This document shows positions 26,187 to 33,745 of a stretch of DNA of 64,000 nt, piece by piece. The number at the start of each line of letters is the position of its first letter. Positions within the stretch are counted from its first letter, which is position 1. The notes below the pieces were generated by a model. That model was not told the DNA's origin. It was given only the letters and a program-made list of their open reading frames with translations, and did no database searches. A program made the translations under genes and the position numbers. The stretch comes from Spiractinospora alimapuensis (GTDB lineage: Bacteria; Actinomycetota; Actinomycetes; Streptosporangiales; Streptosporangiaceae). The stretch spans positions 2,232,001 to 2,296,000 of the forward strand of contig NZ_CP072467.1 in NCBI RefSeq assembly GCF_018437505.1, read 5' to 3'.

Positions 26187-26216
26187 TCTATACCGATACA
26201 TAAAACTATCGACCAA
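26187..26216 (-). promoter_or_regulatory. Candidate promoter of the lasso operon
   Basis: On the minus strand TTGGTC (26216-26211) and TATAGA (26192-26187) are separated by 18 bases, about 95 bases before the precursor ATG. This gives a predicted 5' leader of roughly 85 nucleotides. It is the only AT-rich sigma-70-like pair I see upstream of the operon. Confidence 0.4.
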
Positions 26217-26242
26217 GACAAGGACGGCTTCCTGCGGAGTGA

Positions 26243-26385
26243 ATGATGCGAGCACCATGCAACGCCTCGCCCCGGCTCGTGGCCCACGAGATCGATCACC
26301 TGCAGGGAATCCTCTACACTCACCGCATACGCGATGGGGTTTCCTCAATCCCTGTGGAGGAGTCTCACGGCGCGGGTCGCAACCT
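26243..26385 (+). pseudogene. Peptide deformylase C-terminal relic
   Basis: The frame encodes ARG-less fragment RLVAHEIDHLQGILYTHRIR, then DGVSSIPVEES. HEIDH is motif 3 of peptide deformylase (HExxH, two metal-binding histidines). The following GILYTHRI and the distal IPVEE match the actinobacterial deformylase C-terminus (GVLYTxRM...IPVxEYRGTG). Motifs 1 (GxGxAAxQ) and 2 (EGCLS) are absent upstream, where the lasso promoter lies. The protein could not function. It probably marks an old recombination junction of the island. Confidence 0.6.
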
Positions 26386-26475
26386 CGGTCACCATGAGCC
26401 AAAACCCGGCCGCGTGGTACCCCTTCCCCGCTCCCTGGACACCCCCACCAGGCCCCCAACCCCACAGGCGCCCAA

Positions 26476-26577
26476 CCGGAGTGGCCACTGGGGAGTGAGC
26501 CACGCGGAGCGTGAACGATTCAAGCCACTGCCTGAGGGGTCACGCTGCGCGTGGCGGGTTTCCTGTGGCGGCTTCGG
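26476..26577. repeat. Palindromic island repeat, pair 3 (direct then inverted)
   Basis: A direct core at 26476-26513 (CCGGAGTGGCCACTGGGGAG, then TGAGCCACGCGGAGCGTG) is followed by an inverted core at 26541-26577 (CACGCTGCGCGTGGCGGGTT...CTTCGG). The sequence CACCAGGCCCCCAACCCC just to the left repeats the linker of pairs 1 and 2. Confidence 0.75.
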
Positions 26578-26619
26578 TCGAACTTCTCGTTGGCTGGTGG
26601 CCTGGAGCCGCGTGGGGAC

Positions 26620-26815
26620 CTAGAGCTCGCCGGTGCGGGCGGCGTGGAGGAAGGCTGACCACTCGTTCGTGGTGAAGGACAGGTGACCCAGGTCGGGGTG
26701 CTGGGAGTCCCGCATCGCTGCCCCTGCGGGGAGACCGGCGATCTCTACGCAGTTCTGGCCGGTGTTGCTGCTGTAGCTACTCTTGTGCCAGGTGGGGTGG
26801 GGGGGTTTCTGGCAT
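26620..26815 (-). pseudogene. DUF397 gene, frameshifted in a G7/C7 run
   Basis: An ATG at 26815 with a strong GGGAGG site opens MPETPPP, then terminates early. The DUF397 body TWHKSSYSSNTGQNCVEIAG...DSQHPDLGHLSF...AARTGEL is in another frame with no start of its own. The shift maps to the run of seven C on the coding strand (26799-26805). Removing one C joins the two frames into a normal 64-residue DUF397 protein. The C-terminal part is nearly identical to the intact copy at 26936-27124, so this is a recent tandem duplicate. It could be a true pseudogene, a phase-variable gene or a sequencing error. Confidence 0.75.
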
Positions 26816-26935
26816 GGGGTCCTCCCGGCTGGTCGGGTTAGCCGTCAGAGTCACCGTAGCCCGGCGGGGTTCCTTCTACGGCGGGCATGAAGAAGGCCCC
26901 GGCGTGGGGGCCAGGGCCTGGGACGACTTGGGGTC

Positions 26936-27124
26936 TTAGAGTTCGCCGGTGCGGGCGGCGTGAAGGAACGCCGACCACTCACTCGCGGCGAAGGACAGAT
27001 GCCCCAGCTCGGGGTGTTGTGAGTCCCGCACCGCAGCCCCGGCCGGAAGGTCGGCGACCTCCACACAGTTGTCTCCTCGGCCGCTGTAACTGGACTTGCG
27101 GAAGGTCGGATCAGGTGTGTACAT
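26936..27124 (-). CDS. DUF397 protein
   Basis: 62 residues with the DUF397 hallmarks FRKSSYSGRGDNCVEVADLP, AVRDSQHPELGHLSF and SAFLHAARTGEL. DUF397 proteins are small partners found next to XRE/DUF5753 regulators in actinomycetes and take part in developmental or secondary-metabolite regulation, possibly as toxin-like or regulator-binding partners. The ATG at 27124 lies 17 bases after the XRE stop and has only a weak ribosome-binding site, so translation is probably coupled to the upstream gene. Confidence 0.88.
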   Translation of the reverse strand: MYTPDPTFRKSSYSGRGDNCVEVADLPAGAAVRDSQHPELGHLSFAASEWSAFLHAARTGEL

Positions 27125-27140
27125 CGTTTGCTTTGCTTTC

Positions 27141-27977
27141 TTAGGTGAGTGAATCCAGGTAGCGGACAGAGGCCTCTGGTGACTCGGCTGAGCTGCAGAT
27201 GTGGCTGAAGATCGAGACATAGCCCTGGATTGTTTTCGGGGCTTCCAGGTAGAGGTCCTCGGTGGCTGTTTCGATGTATACGAGTGGTAGCTCCGCTGGA
27301 TCGGGGAAGTCGAGAAGGACGAATGCGCCTTCCATGGCGGCGTGCGCGCCCGCTTCGTCTCGTATGACCTGCAGATCGATGTTCGGGCGCTCAGCCATCG
27401 CGATCAGGTGTTTGATCTGGCCTGACATCACGTCGCGGCCCCCGACGTGCTTGCGTAGGGCCGCTTCATCGACCAATGCCCACAGTCGTGGGGGCTCGTT
27501 CGCCTCCAACACCTGCTGCCGTCGAGTGCGGCTTTCGACCCTGCGAGTGATCTCCTCGTCGTTCAAGACTCGGCTGCCTCGAAGCACGGCCGCAGCGTAG
27601 TCAGGAGTCTGCAGCAGGCCAGGTATGAAGAGGCTCTCGTAGGTCCGAATCATCGAAGCGCCGGACTCAAAGTCCGCTAGGCCACCGCGCAACACGTCCT
27701 TGTATTCAACCCACCAGCCCCGAGCCCGAGCATCTCGCGCAAGACCGACGATGGCCTCACGAGTGTCGTCCGAGAGTTCATAAGCTTCTGCCAAATCACG
27801 CATGTCGCGCGGGGAGGGAAGCTTCCACTCGTTTCGCTCCATGCGGCTGAGCTTGCCGCCGGGCCAGCCCAGCCGGGCGTTCACGTGCTCGATCTTCAGG
27901 CCGCGCTCTTCGCGCATGGCCAGCAAGAGCTGCGAGAGCCTACGTCGTCGCGCGCTCGGGCTGTACTTCTCGGCCAC
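27141..27977 (-). CDS. XRE-family regulator with DUF5753 domain
   Basis: 278 residues from a GTG behind AGGAGGTGA. The N-terminal helix-turn-helix (about residues 12-70: LSQLLLAMREERGLKIEHVNARLGW...KLSRMERNEWKLPSPRDM) is XRE type. The rest is the DUF5753 domain (SMIRTYESLFIPGLLQTPDYAAAVLRG, RQQVLEANEPPRLWALVDEAALRKHVGG), which always accompanies these regulators. With the downstream DUF397 gene it forms the common actinobacterial regulatory pair. It is divergent from the 28313 gene set. A role in controlling nearby accessory genes is plausible but unproven. Confidence 0.9.
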   Translation of the reverse strand: MAEKYSPSARRRRLSQLLLAMREERGLKIEHVNARLGWPGGKLSRMERNEWKLPSPRDMRDLAEAYELSDDTREAIVGLARDARARGWWVEYKDVLRGGLADFESGASMIRTYESLFIPGLLQTPDYAAAVLRGSRVLNDEEITRRVESRTRRQQVLEANEPPRLWALVDEAALRKHVGGRDVMSGQIKHLIAMAERPNIDLQVIRDEAGAHAAMEGAFVLLDFPDPAELPLVYIETATEDLYLEAPKTIQGYVSIFSHICSSAESPEASVRYLDSLT

Positions 27978-28312
27978 GCTCAGTCACCTCCTGGCTCGCT
28001 CGATCATAGGACAGCTCGGGGATTCAGACATATCGCCCGATTGCGAATCGCATCTTGCGAATTCAATGTTATGTATCGCATCATGGGGATGCGGTACTCG
28101 TTTTCTGCAGTGACTGCCCTTGCTTCTCGTTCTCCTGGCGGAGATCGTCCCGTTTGAGTGGCAGCCGTGCAGTGTTCTCCCCGCTGTGGCCCAGTGCGGG
28201 TGCGGTCGCGTGGTGTGCACGCGGAGCTGCAAGGCAGAAATGAAAGGACCCCCGCGACGGATTAGGCCCCGTCCGGGGGTTGTGGCCACCACTCAGATGA
28301 GGAGTGATGACG

Positions 28313-28561
28313 GTGTCGACTCTATCGATCCACGATCCAACGCGAGTTCCCCGCCATCGCCGCTTCCCCGGCCGTCGGGCGGCTCGGGTGCGGCCCTATG
28401 TCAGTCGGCTGATGCGGGAGCGGGCTGTGGAGCAGCAGGACTTCCTGGCCCGTGTCCTGGCGGGGTTGCAGCAGTCGGCTTCGGCGGTGGGCGCGGCGGC
28501 GGGGATCGCTCGTACGTGTCACTCGTGTGGCGGACTCGGCGTCGTGGGGGGTGCCTCATGA
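28313..28561 (+). CDS. Small hypothetical protein upstream of the ATPase-domain gene
   Basis: 82 residues, basic at the N-terminus (RHRRFPGRRAARVRPYVSRL) and ending with a CHSCGG pair of cysteines. The start is taken as the GTG at 28313, eight bases after GAGGAG; GTG 28304 and ATG 28307 are alternatives. Its TGA overlaps the ATG of the next gene (ATGA), so the two are translationally coupled. This small gene commonly precedes the ATPase-domain protein in XRE/DUF397 loci, but I know no function. Confidence 0.55.
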   Translation: MSTLSIHDPTRVPRHRRFPGRRAARVRPYVSRLMRERAVEQQDFLARVLAGLQQSASAVGAAAGIARTCHSCGGLGVVGGAS

Positions 28562-28977
28562 CGGGGCGTCGGTTTGCGGGTGTTCCTGGCAGTGTCGCCC
28601 TGGTTCGGGCGTGGACTCGGAATGAACTCCACCAGCGTGGTACCGATCTCGGCACAGTCGAGGAAGCTGCCCTCGTGGTCAGCGAGTTGGCGACGAACGC
28701 GATCCGTCACTCCCGGAGCGGTCACCCTGGTGGTTCGTTCTTGGTGGAGCTGGATGTTCGGCCGTCGATGGTGCGGATCAGTGTTGTTGATCAGGGCACG
28801 GAGGGGAAGTCGGTTCCGATGTGGGGGAAGAAGACCGACCCTCTCACCGAGCACGGTCACGGGTTGAACCTGGTGGCGAGTTTGGTGGAGCGGTGGACGA
28901 CCATCACCAATGATGGCCACTGCACCGTCACCACCGACCTGCCCACCCTGGTCCCCACCGGGGGAGGCCGACGGTGA
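28558..28977 (+). CDS. ATP-binding protein, HATPase/anti-sigma-kinase-like
   Basis: 139 residues, a single GHKL ATPase domain. The N-box reads ALVVSELATNAIRHS, the G1-like element VDQG, and the G2 region HGHGLNLVASLVERW. These stand-alone actinobacterial proteins resemble SpoIIAB/RsbW anti-sigma kinases and are regularly found with XRE and DUF397 genes. The start ATG overlaps the previous stop, and the stop overlaps the following GTG (GTGA), giving a tight three-gene operon. Target unknown. Confidence 0.82.
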   Translation: MTGRRFAGVPGSVALVRAWTRNELHQRGTDLGTVEEAALVVSELATNAIRHSRSGHPGGSFLVELDVRPSMVRISVVDQGTEGKSVPMWGKKTDPLTEHGHGLNLVASLVERWTTITNDGHCTVTTDLPTLVPTGGGRR

Positions 28978-29219
28978 ACACCAATCCCGTCACCACCTTG
29001 CTGAATCTGTTAACCCCACACGGCGCCGTCTTCTACCGCTCCACCGCCAACCCCACACAAGGCCGAACCCTCGTCTCCCTCTCCATCAAGCGGGACAACG
29101 GCCAAATGATCCACGCCACGTTGACCAACGGCATGTGGCATGTCGCTGGCCGCACCTATCCTGCCGGCGCCGAACACCACGTCGCCATCCAACTCCTCAC
29201 CCACAAACACCACACCTAA
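28974..29219 (+). CDS. Small hypothetical protein, third cistron of the ATPase operon
   Basis: 81 residues starting at a GTG that overlaps the ATPase stop by four bases. Its sequence (GAVFYRSTANPTQGRTLVSL, then IKRDNGQMIHATLTNGMWHV) suggests a small beta-rich soluble domain. It has no signal peptide or membrane segment. I recognise no family. Coupling to the ATPase gene suggests a joint role. Confidence 0.6.
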   Translation: MNTNPVTTLLNLLTPHGAVFYRSTANPTQGRTLVSLSIKRDNGQMIHATLTNGMWHVAGRTYPAGAEHHVAIQLLTHKHHT

Positions 29220-29792
29220 CAACAAACCAAGAACCCGCCCCGCACCCCTCCCGCAGGGCGGCCCCAGGTGGGGATCCAGGCCAACCCGACCCGGATCCCC
29301 ACCACCACCCACGAGTGGCCATCGTGACCTACCCCCCACGCGCCTCGGTCACGCCCAGAACCCCCGCCGCGCGCGGGCGTCACTCCCGTCCTCAGGCACA
29401 TCCACCCCTCTGATGGGGATTAATCCTCGCGAGGCGAGACGTTGCACATGTAACGCTCGATTCCCGAACGAGCTCGTAACGGTTACACTGTTCACGGTGT
29501 CCGACCGAGATACGGCCGCACATAGCGTCGGCCGAGTGGCCTGCGGGCGCGCCGGATGGCTATCCGGGCGCCGCAACGACGTGGCCGAGCCCCGTACAGT
29601 TCGGGCCGTTCGGGCAATGATGACAACCAAGCCGATGTTCCGTGCGTACGATCGCGCCTCAGCCGGCCCTGTGAATGAAGCACCGCGTCACTGCGCGCCA
29701 TGGAAACCCGTGAGCCGCGCCGTGGTGGAGGACAGGGCGACATGCCGCCGAGCCGCATGGGCATCCACGGCCGCCACGGGCGGCCCGCTCAG
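29220..29792. other. Intergenic / leader region of the DEAD-box helicase gene
   Basis: I can support no gene here. The left part is C-rich and repetitive. Around 29445-29500 the sequence becomes AT-richer (TTGCACATGTAACG, CGTAACGGTTACACTG) and could hold the promoter of the helicase gene. If so, the helicase mRNA would have a long 5' leader, a common feature of RhlE/DeaD-type genes. Confidence 0.4.
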
Positions 29793-31307
29793 ATGGAGGC
29801 AGACGCCCTGACCACGGAAGAACAGCCCACAGAAGCTTCGACAACAGAATCGACCAGCGAGACGACGTTCGCTTCCCTCGGGTTGATGCCCGAGATCGCC
29901 GACGCCCTTGAGGCCGAAGGCATCGTCGCCCCGTTCCCTATCCAGACCCTCGCCCTCCCTCTCGCGCTCGGTGGGGCCGACATCATCGGCCAGGCGCGCA
30001 CCGGTACCGGCAAGACCTTCGCCTTCGGCCTTCCGCTGCTTCAGCGCAGTGCCGCGGAGCCGGGTGTGGCCCAGCGGCCGCGCTGCCTGGTGGTGGTTCC
30101 CACCCGTGAACTGGCGATCCAGGTCGCGGCCGACCTCGAGACCGCGGGAAAGCGGCTGGGCACGCGCATCCTCACCGTCTACGGCGGGCGCGCGTACGAG
30201 CCGCAGATCAAGGGTCTGCGCGCGGGCGTCGACGTCGTCGTCGGTACGCCCGGACGACTCCTCGACCTGCAGCAGCAGCGGCACCTCGACCTCTCGCACA
30301 CCGACGCCGTCGTGCTGGACGAGGCCGACAAGATGCTGGACTTGGGCTTCCTGCCCGACGTCGAGCGCATCCTCACCCTCGCGCCCGAGCACCGGCAGGT
30401 CATGCTGTTCTCGGCCACGATGCCCAGCGAGATCGTGACACTGTCGCGTAACTACCTGCGTCAGCCCACGCACGTGCGCGCCGGGGACGACGACGACACT
30501 GACCGTCTCCCCGCGAGCGCCACGCGCCAGCACGTGTACCGCACGCACGCCCTGGACAAGGAAGAGATGCTGGCGCGGTTGCTCCAGGCGGAGGGCCGCG
30601 GCCTGAGCATGGTGTTCTGCCAGACCAAGCGCGCCTGCGACAAGGTCGCGGCGTCCCTGACCCGGCGTGGCTTCGCCGCCGCCGCCGTACACGGGGACCT
30701 CGGTCAGGGCCAGCGGGAACGCGCCCTGCGCGCCTTCCGCAACGGCAAGATCGACGTGCTGGTGGCGACCGACGTCGCCGCGCGTGGCCTCGACGTCGAC
30801 GACGTGACGCACGTGGTCAACTACGAGTGCCCCGACGACGAGAAGACCTACGTGCACCGCGTGGGCCGGACCGGACGTGCGGGCCGTACGGGCACCGCGG
30901 TCACGTTCATCGACTGGCAGGAAGTGGCCCGGTGGCGGCTGATCAACGCCGCGCTGAGCCTCGACCTCGCCGACCCGCCGGAGACCTACTCCACCTCGGA
31001 CCACTTCTTCACCGACCTGGACATCCCGGCCGGTACGAAGGGGTCCCTGGCCAAGGACCAGCGCGACCGGGCGGGCCTCGCCGCCGAGGACGTCGAGGAC
31101 ATCGGCGAGACGAGCCCGACGGCGGGTCGCCCGAAGCGGCGTCGGAGCCGCTCACGCGGCGAATCGAAACCGCGCGGGCGCACGGAGACGACGGCGACCG
31201 AGCCCGAGAGCCAGGAAACGGCCAGTGGTAGCTCCGGCGGAGGTGCCACCCGCCGACGCCGGCGGCGCCGGACGCGCGGCGGAGTGGACATCGCCAGCGG
31301 CAACTGA
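29793..31307 (+). CDS. rhlE: DEAD-box ATP-dependent RNA helicase (RhlE type)
   Basis: About 504 residues. Motifs appear in order: Q motif (PFPIQTLALPLAL), I (ARTGTGKT), Ia (VVPTRELAIQV), Ib (VGTPGRLLD), DEAD as VLDEADKMLDLGF, III (SATM), IV (VFCQTKRACD), V (ATDVAARGLDV) and VI (HRVGRTGRAGR). The C-terminal 110 residues are basic and low in complexity, ending RRRRRRTRGGVDIASGN, an RNA-binding tail. It unwinds structured RNA in ribosome assembly or mRNA decay. I take the ATG at 29793 as start. GGAGG lies inside the first codons, so a CTG eight bases later cannot be excluded. Position matches Rv3211. Confidence 0.9.
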   Translation: MEADALTTEEQPTEASTTESTSETTFASLGLMPEIADALEAEGIVAPFPIQTLALPLALGGADIIGQARTGTGKTFAFGLPLLQRSAAEPGVAQRPRCLVVVPTRELAIQVAADLETAGKRLGTRILTVYGGRAYEPQIKGLRAGVDVVVGTPGRLLDLQQQRHLDLSHTDAVVLDEADKMLDLGFLPDVERILTLAPEHRQVMLFSATMPSEIVTLSRNYLRQPTHVRAGDDDDTDRLPASATRQHVYRTHALDKEEMLARLLQAEGRGLSMVFCQTKRACDKVAASLTRRGFAAAAVHGDLGQGQRERALRAFRNGKIDVLVATDVAARGLDVDDVTHVVNYECPDDEKTYVHRVGRTGRAGRTGTAVTFIDWQEVARWRLINAALSLDLADPPETYSTSDHFFTDLDIPAGTKGSLAKDQRDRAGLAAEDVEDIGETSPTAGRPKRRRSRSRGESKPRGRTETTATEPESQETASGSSGGGATRRRRRRRTRGGVDIASGN

Positions 31308-31382
31308 GCCGACGGCGGACTCCTGGCGGGACACAGCCACCACCGGCTCCCCACCAGGAATTCTCCACCCTCATGAGGATTG

Positions 31383-31409
31383 GCGCACATCCACCATGTG
31401 GATGTGCGC
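31383..31409 (+). terminator. Rho-independent terminator of the DEAD-box gene
   Basis: GCGCACATCCAC (31383-31394) pairs perfectly with GTGGATGTGCGC (31398-31409) over the loop CAT, and is followed by ATTTGTTTG. It is the most canonical intrinsic terminator of the window. Confidence 0.85.
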
Positions 31410-32081
31410 ATTTGTTTGCTCTGGCGGCGTGAGTCGCACACAGCGCTCCTGAGCCGACGGAGGGAGCGGAGCACGCGGCCGGCCGTTCCCCCGCCGGGGA
31501 GCACACCCGACGGGCATCGCGCGGTCGCGCCCGTTCCTAGCGGACCGAGCGACGGATTGGGTTCGTCGCGGCCAGCCGCGCCGTCGTGGCGTCGTCACCG
31601 CAGCCGCCCCCAGACAGCCAATGCGCCACCGGCGGTTCTTCCCGCCGATACCGCCGGGTGCCGTGGACTGGGGCTCTGCCAGCGGGCAGCCGGCCGAATT
31701 CGTGGCGTCCCGACCTCCACGCCGTCAACATGAACGGGCCGCCGCCTCCGAAAGCGCACGACACCTTGCCCCGCCACGCAGCCCGCCAGCAGGCGGCCGG
31801 CGGTTCCACTGGCCGACGTCCCCTTGAAGTGCGAGTCCGACTCGCCCTGGAGCCAACCACTCCACTTCCCCGGCGGGAGACCGCAACCGACCGCGGTCGT
31901 GGCACCGCCAGGTGCGGAACTTAGAGCGGGTTCCCTCCCCCGACACACCTGACGGCCGGCGATGGGCCGGGGCATCGGCGGGACACCCCGGGACGCGCCC
32001 CTTCCGACCTAAACCCGCGTTCGTACCAGGCCCCGCCACAGCGAGTCGAGGAGTCGGCGGTGACCGGCGCGCACCGGGGGG
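31410..32081. other. 672-bp region without a supportable gene
   Basis: Open frames exist on both strands but have arginine- and proline-rich shadow composition, no ribosome-binding sites and no family resemblance. I see no tRNA or other RNA gene. It separates the DEAD-box gene from the convergent MBL-fold gene. Confidence 0.5.
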
Positions 32082-32855
32082 TCAGTGGCCGGCGACCCAG
32101 TCGTCGAAGTTGTCGGCTTCGGCCCCGATCGTGGTTTCCTCGCCGCGGTCGGGCAGGACCCGGGTGGAGCGGGGCAGCTCGAGGAGGACCTCGCCGACGG
32201 ACGCGAGCTGTTGGGTGTAGTCGACGAACTCGCCGCCGACCGTTCCCAACTCGCCCTTGAGCAGGGTGTCCCCCGAGAGGACGAGGCCGAAGTCCGCGAT
32301 GTAGTAGGCCACCGACCCGGTCGAGGTTCCGGGCAGGGCGAGCACCTGCACGTTGACGTCACCGATATCGAAGGCGCCACCGCCTTCGACCTCCATCTCC
32401 ACGGCGTGCTCGATGCCGTGGACCTTGCGCCACGAACGCAGTTCCCGCCGGTGCAGCGCGACCGGGGCCTCGTCCCGTTCGGCGACCTCCACGGCGGCGT
32501 CGATGTGCGGAGGGTACCCGTTGGTGCAGGCCACGAGGTAGACCTCGCGCTCGCCCACGGCGTCCAGGATGGCCTTGCCGTCGTGCGCGGGGTCGACGAC
32601 GATCACACCCTCGTCGTCGATGGGGACGATCCAGGTGTTGTTCGTGACCTCGAACTCCTCGCCGTGGTACTCGAACGTGCCCGACGTCTCGACACACTCG
32701 ACCTTCACGTCCGGGCGCTCGTCGGCCGCCGCGTCGTCGGCGTCGGCGGCCCCGTCGACGTCCTCCGCGTCCTCCGGGGTCTCGGCCTCGGTGGCGGAGG
32801 TGGCCTCCTGTTCCGCGGCGCCTTCCTTCTTCTTGCCCTTGCGCTTCCAGAACAC
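32082..32855 (-). CDS. Metallo-beta-lactamase-fold protein with degenerate metal site
   Basis: 257 residues from a GTG at 32855 (AAGGG upstream). The first 50 residues are basic then very acidic (KRKGKKKEGAAEQE...DADDAAADE), probably disordered. The remainder follows the MBL fold: NNTWIVPIDDEGVIVVDPAHDG, an ACTNGYPPHIDAAVEVAE loop, LPGTSTGSVAYYIADFGLVL and SGDTLLKGELG. The HxHxDH motif is reduced to N-x-Y-x-x-H-I-D, the PGH histidine is T, and the last GHG is DRG, so only the SGDTL aspartate is certain. It therefore probably cannot bind two zincs and may be a pseudoenzyme. In homologues these positions are usually the glyoxalase-II-like ligands. Confidence 0.75.
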   Translation of the reverse strand: MFWKRKGKKKEGAAEQEATSATEAETPEDAEDVDGAADADDAAADERPDVKVECVETSGTFEYHGEEFEVTNNTWIVPIDDEGVIVVDPAHDGKAILDAVGEREVYLVACTNGYPPHIDAAVEVAERDEAPVALHRRELRSWRKVHGIEHAVEMEVEGGGAFDIGDVNVQVLALPGTSTGSVAYYIADFGLVLSGDTLLKGELGTVGGEFVDYTQQLASVGEVLLELPRSTRVLPDRGEETTIGAEADNFDDWVAGH

Positions 32856-32988
32856 GTGCCGACCCTTCGCTCCATTGCACGGACTGACGTTCCGCCACGT
32901 CGCGGGGGCACCGGGTCGTCTGTTTCGTGCGCTGTCCGGAGGGCGGACCTCGCTCGGTGCCCCTCGCGTGCGGGCAGGTATCCGGATC

Positions 32989-33642
32989 CTACCGGGGAGC
33001 GAGCTGGGCCGAGATAAATGGTGAAAGGGCACCGAACGGCGGATGCAGCTCCACACCACCGTCACCAAGATCACGCAGGTCACGGAGGGAGGTGAGTTCG
33101 TACATGAACGTTCCGGCGTCGGCGGGGCTCAAGACGAACCACACCCAGCGCCCCAACGCCTCCCCGGCGAAGGCCGCCCGGTCCTCCTTCGCCGCGACAT
33201 GCCACACGGCGACGTCGTGGCCGTCGAACCGCAGCTTGCCCTCGGCCGGGCCCGCGTCGAACTGCGGGCCGGGATCCGGGCCGTCCGCCCCGGCGAGACG
33301 GGCTCCGAGCCCGACTCCCGGCTCCTCGGCGACGATCGCCAGTTCTCCCACCCCACCCAGGGGGGCGGGGCCGGAGAGCGCGACGACGGAGGCGACGGCC
33401 CCCGTTCGGTCGTCGCCCGCGCACGAGAACCCCGTCACCACCCAGCCGGCGGGCAGCGGCCACGGGATCCACACGGGAACCCGCGTCCGGGCGAGGAGGA
33501 TCTCGAGCCCTTCGTCACCGGGTGGAAGAACGCCACGGAGCGGGGAGACCGCGCCGTGGGCCTCGCACTCCCACTCGCTCGACCACAGGCCGGGCTCCCG
33601 TAGTTGGCGTCCGCAGCGGGGACAAGTGGGTTCGCACTTCAT
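32989..33642 (-). CDS. DUF6758 family protein (N-terminal zinc-ribbon-like)
   Basis: 217 residues. It begins with a CPRCG...WECEAHG zinc-ribbon-like element (about residues 7-30) followed by VPVWIPWPLPAGWVVTGFSC, AGDDRTGAVASVVALSGPAP and GELAIVAEEPGVGLGARLAG. This block is highly conserved in a family of actinobacterial proteins of unknown function (DUF6758). The end reads GVELHPPFGALSPFI. The start is the ATG at 33642. It is divergent from mrp with a 103-base gap. Confidence 0.8.
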   Translation of the reverse strand: MKCEPTCPRCGRQLREPGLWSSEWECEAHGAVSPLRGVLPPGDEGLEILLARTRVPVWIPWPLPAGWVVTGFSCAGDDRTGAVASVVALSGPAPLGGVGELAIVAEEPGVGLGARLAGADGPDPGPQFDAGPAEGKLRFDGHDVAVWHVAAKEDRAAFAGEALGRWVWFVLSPADAGTFMYELTSLRDLRDLGDGGVELHPPFGALSPFISAQLAPR

Positions 33643-33745
33643 GATTGCCCACTGGATACCCGTGTGTCCTGAGGGGAAACCTTGCACGCAGCGGGTCGGA
33701 CCTGGTGGTGGCTGGGGTACTCCATGGTTGCGTACCATCGGGGGT

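Noticed and set aside
20890-26577. The palindromic repeats as a CRISPR array
   Set aside because: Copies are irregularly spaced over 5.7 kb, occur in both orientations and flank genes. No spacers or cas genes are present.
29688-31004. 438-codon minus-strand frame
   Set aside because: It is antisense to the DEAD-box helicase and explained by codon bias.
31586-31924. 112-codon plus-strand frame in the gap after the DEAD-box gene
   Set aside because: Low-complexity Arg/Pro composition, no ribosome-binding site, and equally long frames exist on the other strand.
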